Part shown: piece after piece, positions 60,565 to 64,000 of the stretch | Layout: each line of letters opens with the position of its first letter | How positions within the stretch are numbered: the first letter of the stretch is position 1 | Assembly: GCF_008297955.1 (NCBI RefSeq) | Contig: NZ_VTPY01000005.1 | Coordinates: forward strand, 248,001-312,000 | Origin: Billgrantia pellis | Lineage (GTDB): Bacteria > Pseudomonadota > Gammaproteobacteria > Pseudomonadales > Halomonadaceae | DNA length: 64,000 nt | Direction: 5' to 3' | The notes under the pieces: model-generated | Seen by the model: the letters and a program-made list of their open reading frames with translations, nothing else | What the model was told of the DNA's origin: nothing | The model's database searches: none | Program-made: the position numbers and the translations under genes

Positions 60565-62490
60565 ATGTCGCCCTCTATCATCAACCCACCGACCTGGAAT
60601 CCGAGCCCCGCTATGCGGGGTCTTGGACTCATGGCCTGTGCCGCACTGACACTGTTTGTCCTGTGGACCACCGTGGCGGTGCGTTATCCCTCCCAAATCA
60701 TGTATGGCGCCAGCTTGATGCTGGGTTTGATTGCCACCTTCGCCCTCAAGCCTGGTCCCCTGGCACATCGGTACCCGGTCATCGATCAGGGAATTTCCTG
60801 GCTACTGATCGCCCTGACTCTCGCCACCAGTGGCTACTACCTCAAGGAATACGTCAATATCGCCGCCTTCCGTGAGGGCCTGCCCAATTCCCAGGATAGG
60901 GTGACCTACGTCATCGGTACCCTACTGGTACTCGAAGGGGCTCGGCGTGTGGAAGGCTGGGCGCTGGTGGCAATCAGCGGCGGGGCGATTGCTTACTTGC
61001 TATTCGGGCACTGGCTGCCGGGTGCCCTGGGGCATCGCGGCCTCTTTCTCGACGAGGTATTCGAGGTCAGCTACAGCTACCAAGGTATTTATGGTATCGC
61101 GCTGGGTGCGGTGGTCGACGTGGTGCTGATGTTCGTTATTCTGGGAGCGGCATTGCGTCATTCGGGGGCGGGAGACTTTTTCAACTTCCTCTCCCTGCGC
61201 CTGGCCAACGGACGACGTTCCGGTGCTGCCCAGGCGGCGATTCTGGGGTCGGCCATGTTCGGCTCGGTCAATGGGTCGGCGCCGGCCAATGTCATGTCCA
61301 CCGGCGTGCTGACCATTCCGATGATGAAGCGGGCCGGCTACCAGGGCCGTTTCGCTGGCGCCGTTGAGGCCGTGGCCTCCTGCTCGGGGCAGTTGCTGCC
61401 ACCTATCATGGGAGTCGGCGCCTTCATCATGGCCGAGATCACCGGCATTCCTTATCCCAGCATTCTGCTGGCGGCGATCGTGCCGGCTTTCCTGTATCTG
61501 TTGGCTCTCTCGGCTGCCGTGGCTTTCGAAGCAGGGCGCCTGGGGCTCGCCCCCGAGGAAACCGGTGAGGAGCCCTTCGACAGGCAACGTCTCTCCCAGG
61601 GAGGGGTGTTGTTGTCGGGATTCGTAACCTTGATCGGCCTGCTACTGCTCGGCTATTCACCGACCTGGTGTGGAATGAGTGCTGCCGTCGTTGTAATGAT
61701 CGTTGCCATGATGCTTCCAGCGACACGGTTGACGTTGTCCGGTATGCGGGATGTGCTGGTCGATGGGGGACGTGATGGTCTGGCCGTACTGGTATCGTGT
61801 GCGGCGATCGGCATCGTTATCGGTGCGGTCAGCGTGACCGGGCTGGGCGTGACGCTGAACCAAGCCATCGTCGGATTCGGTCAGGGCAACCTGGTGCTGG
61901 CACTGGTTCTTGCGGCCTTCTGTTCGATACTGCTGGGGATGGGGCTACCGACGGCGGCATCCTACCTGATGGTGATCTTCGTGGCCGGGCCTGCCATCCT
62001 CGAGTTGGGCGTCGGTCTGCTGCAGACTCACCTGTTCGTCTTCTATTACGCCGTGCTATCGGCCATTACACCCCCCGTGGCCTTAGCGGTATTTGCGGCC
62101 GCGGCCATTACCGGTGAGCGAACCCTGGGAATAGCGCTCAGTGCGCTGCGCTTGTCGGTCGTGGCGTTTCTACTGCCATTCGCTTGGGTGTTCCATCCTG
62201 AGATCAATCTGCAAGATCTCTCGTTCGGTGCCTTGCCCGGGGTGGTGGCGGCGGTGCTGCCGATGATCGTCGCCACGGTCGGTATCAGTGCTGCCAATGT
62301 CGGGTTTTGTTGTCGTCGACTCAAGGTCGCCGAGCGCCTGATCATCGCGATTGCCGGTGTAGTGGCTCTCACCCAAGGGGTGCTGATCTCGGCGGTCGCC
62401 TGCGTGGCGATCATCGGGCTGATGTTCAATGCACGGCGTACCTCGGCTCCCGGTTCACTCACGGCAAAAGCCAAAGGGAGAATGTCATGA
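60565..62490 (+). CDS. TRAP transporter fused permease (4TM/12TM)
   Basis: 641 residues with about 16-18 membrane helices. The N-terminal DctQ-like part (about 15-150) is fused to a DctM-like part (about 165-640) with GSVNGSAPANVMSTGVLTIPMMKRAGY and LLPPIMGVGAFIMAEITGI. ATG 60565 has GGAG six bases upstream and is preferred to TTG 60547. It forms a sodium symporter with the TAXI protein. The stop overlaps the SMP-30 gene as ATGA. Confidence 0.92.
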   Translation: MSPSIINPPTWNPSPAMRGLGLMACAALTLFVLWTTVAVRYPSQIMYGASLMLGLIATFALKPGPLAHRYPVIDQGISWLLIALTLATSGYYLKEYVNIAAFREGLPNSQDRVTYVIGTLLVLEGARRVEGWALVAISGGAIAYLLFGHWLPGALGHRGLFLDEVFEVSYSYQGIYGIALGAVVDVVLMFVILGAALRHSGAGDFFNFLSLRLANGRRSGAAQAAILGSAMFGSVNGSAPANVMSTGVLTIPMMKRAGYQGRFAGAVEAVASCSGQLLPPIMGVGAFIMAEITGIPYPSILLAAIVPAFLYLLALSAAVAFEAGRLGLAPEETGEEPFDRQRLSQGGVLLSGFVTLIGLLLLGYSPTWCGMSAAVVVMIVAMMLPATRLTLSGMRDVLVDGGRDGLAVLVSCAAIGIVIGAVSVTGLGVTLNQAIVGFGQGNLVLALVLAAFCSILLGMGLPTAASYLMVIFVAGPAILELGVGLLQTHLFVFYYAVLSAITPPVALAVFAAAAITGERTLGIALSALRLSVVAFLLPFAWVFHPEINLQDLSFGALPGVVAAVLPMIVATVGISAANVGFCCRRLKVAERLIIAIAGVVALTQGVLISAVACVAIIGLMFNARRTSAPGSLTAKAKGRMS

Positions 62491-63434
62491 GTCTGTATTT
62501 GCCGCCCGAGACGCGCTGGTGCGAAGTCTTCAGTGAAGTGCCCGAATCACTGCGTCTGCATGAAGCACGCTCCGGGTGGATCGATGCCAATAAGCCTGGA
62601 CAGTCGGTGCCGAGCTTTCTCGAGGGTCCTGTCTTCGACTCCGCGCATAACCTTTACCTCACCGATATCCCGCATGGCCGGATCTTGCGCGTGACGCCAA
62701 GCGGTGAATGGTCGATGGTCAGTCGCTATGACGGCTGGCCCAACGGCATGAAGTTCGGCCCCGATGGCCGGTTGTGGATCGCCGAATATCGCCACGGCAT
62801 CCTGGCCCTTGACCCGGCCGGCGGCCAGCCCGAGCCCGTCATCACTCATGTGGGCAGTGAAAGCTTCAAAGGGGTCAACGACCTGTTCTTCGATAGTCGC
62901 GGAAGGCTTTACTTCACCGACCAGGGGCAGACAGGACTACAGGATCCTACCGGCCGCGTCTATCGCGCCGATATCGAGACAGGGCGGCTGGAGTGTCTAT
63001 TGAGCAATGGTATCAGCCCCAATGGCCTGGTCTGCGATCTCGAGGAGACGGCGCTGTTCGTTGCCATGACCCGGGGCAACGGGGTATGGCGACTGCCGCT
63101 CAAGGACGATGGTCCCGCAGGCAAGGTCGGAATGTTCGTCCAGCTCGCGGGCGGCATATCCGGTGCCGATGGGCTGGCGCTCGATGAGGCGGGTAATCTC
63201 TATGTCTGCGATGCCGGCAATGGCTGTGTGTGGGTCTTCGACCGATATGGGGAGCCGCTCTGGAGGCTGCGAACACCGACGCAAGGGCGAACAGTGACCA
63301 ATCTCGCCTTCGGCGGAAAAAATCGCAAGACGTTGTTCATGACGGAGTCGGCGACTGGCACCGTGCTGAACGTCGAGATGGAGGTGGCAGGTAAGCCATT
63401 GCGTTTCGGGTTGGACGATCCTTTCGAGTCTTGA
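62487..63434 (+). CDS. SMP-30/gluconolactonase-family protein
   Basis: 315-residue six-bladed beta-propeller. The metal site is suggested by LEGPVFD (about 46), WPNGMKFGPDGRLWIAE (about 80-96), GVNDLFFDSRGRLYFTD (about 130) and SPNGLVCD (about 178), the positions of the conserved Glu, Asn and Asp ligands. It overlaps the permease gene by four bases and so belongs to the operon. It probably opens a lactone form of the substrate before or after import; no signal peptide is visible. Confidence 0.87.
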   Translation: MSLYLPPETRWCEVFSEVPESLRLHEARSGWIDANKPGQSVPSFLEGPVFDSAHNLYLTDIPHGRILRVTPSGEWSMVSRYDGWPNGMKFGPDGRLWIAEYRHGILALDPAGGQPEPVITHVGSESFKGVNDLFFDSRGRLYFTDQGQTGLQDPTGRVYRADIETGRLECLLSNGISPNGLVCDLEETALFVAMTRGNGVWRLPLKDDGPAGKVGMFVQLAGGISGADGLALDEAGNLYVCDAGNGCVWVFDRYGEPLWRLRTPTQGRTVTNLAFGGKNRKTLFMTESATGTVLNVEMEVAGKPLRFGLDDPFES

Positions 63435-63482
63435 GCTGTGGCACAATGCGTTCATTAGCCAGTTAACGAAAGGAGGCAGGAC

Positions 63483-64000
63483 GTGCAGAGGAACACGGCG
63501 CGGGCGTTGGGCGTGTCATTGGCAATCGGCGCCGTAGGTGGGTTCGTGTTCCAACTCATCGGCCTGCCGCTGGCCTGGATGCTGGGGCCATTGACGGCCA
63601 ACCTGATGGTGTCCGCCCGGGGTGTCGATGTGCACATTCCCGAGCGGCTGCGTGAGGTCTTTCTCGGTGTGCTAGGCCTGGTGCTGGGCAGCCAGGTGAC
63701 GCCGCAACTGGCCGAGCGGGTACTGGACTGGCCGGTTTCCGCCGTGCTGCTGCTGCTCGGCGTGGCGGTTTCCACCGCAGCGGCGGCGGCCTGGTACCGC
63801 CGTTGCGGCTTCGATTCGGTAAGCGCGTGGTTTGCCTCGGCACCGGGGGCCATGACGGCGATGATCCTGATGGGGGAGCAGGGCGGTGGAGATCCACGGC
63901 GCATCGCCATTGCCCAGTCGCTGCGAATCATTCTGGTCGTCATGATCCTGCCACCCTTGTTTTGGGCCTACGAGGGTGGTACGGCAGTATCAGCGGGGAC
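63483..64000 (+). CDS. AbrB-family membrane protein, 3' end outside the window
   Basis: Frame opens at GTG 63483 with AAAGGAGG about eight bases upstream and stays open for 172 codons to the end. The visible part contains four to five hydrophobic segments and the LPLAWMLGPLTANLM and SAWFASAPGAMTAMILMGE blocks of the PF05145 'AbrB duplication' membrane family. These are membrane proteins, despite the regulator-like family name; some are suggested transporters. It follows the SMP-30 gene by 48 bases in the same direction and may be part of the operon. Confidence 0.85.
   Translation, partial: MQRNTARALGVSLAIGAVGGFVFQLIGLPLAWMLGPLTANLMVSARGVDVHIPERLREVFLGVLGLVLGSQVTPQLAERVLDWPVSAVLLLLGVAVSTAAAAAWYRRCGFDSVSAWFASAPGAMTAMILMGEQGGGDPRRIAIAQSLRIILVVMILPPLFWAYEGGTAVSAG

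Overview
The window comes from a high-GC gammaproteobacterium, most likely a halophilic Halomonadaceae-type genome. That placement is inferred from gene content and style: sarcosine oxidase with purU, three TRAP transporters, an ergothioneine pair and a YqjDEK set. No rRNA or tRNA was seen. The DNA is chromosomal in character, densely packed with catabolic operons and their regulators. No insertion sequence, prophage or CRISPR array was found.

Layout. 1-4506: end of a sarcosine oxidase operon (soxA partial, soxG, purU), the C1 end of glycine betaine breakdown. 4919-7100: a zinc alcohol dehydrogenase divergent from an AraC regulator. 7308-21763: a region that reads as guanidino-compound (2-ketoarginine) catabolism: class III aminotransferase, aldehyde dehydrogenase, AruI-like decarboxylase, amidohydrolase, LysR regulator, M20 amidase, TRAP transporter, cupin, guanidinobutyrase and a G3E GTPase. 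21760-28756: a LacI-controlled operon with a TRAP transporter, a VOC protein, a RuBisCO-like protein and a DUF1537 sugar-acid kinase. 29316-32836: a GGDEF/EAL protein, a DUF3617 protein, and an FRG-domain gene preceded by an overlapping 32-codon ORF. 32879-41275: a GH15 glucanase, a PoxB-like enzyme, an enolase-superfamily gene remnant, a giant FAD/Fe-S dehydrogenase and a tailed SDR. 41272-45542: an RND pump and its adaptor, whose 5' end carries an 11-base C tract. 45754-57353: BaiN-like flavoprotein, EgtB/EgtD, TetR-like protein, YqjD/E/K, PldA, MscK-like channel, TlyA and IclR. 57470-64000: a CoA-transferase, citryl-CoA-lyase-like enzyme, TAXI-TRAP transporter and SMP-30 protein, then a partial AbrB-family membrane protein.

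The most interesting signal is not protein coding. Three intergenic loci (about 4616-4786, 7110-7269 and 28850-29010) each hold 6-8 GGA motifs, many in hairpin loops, and each ends in a nearly identical GCCCGGCC-type terminator. Each follows a conserved CYTAC(A/G)-N8-TATC-N2-(A/G)GGTTA box at a near-constant distance. Palindromes resembling GacA upstream activating sites lie at or near these boxes. They look like three paralogous CsrA/RsmA-titrating small RNAs of the CsrB/RsmXYZ kind within 25 kb. Other leads are the RuBisCO-like operon, the CoA-transferase/citryl-CoA-lyase/TAXI operon, the poly-C tract and the FRG leader ORF.
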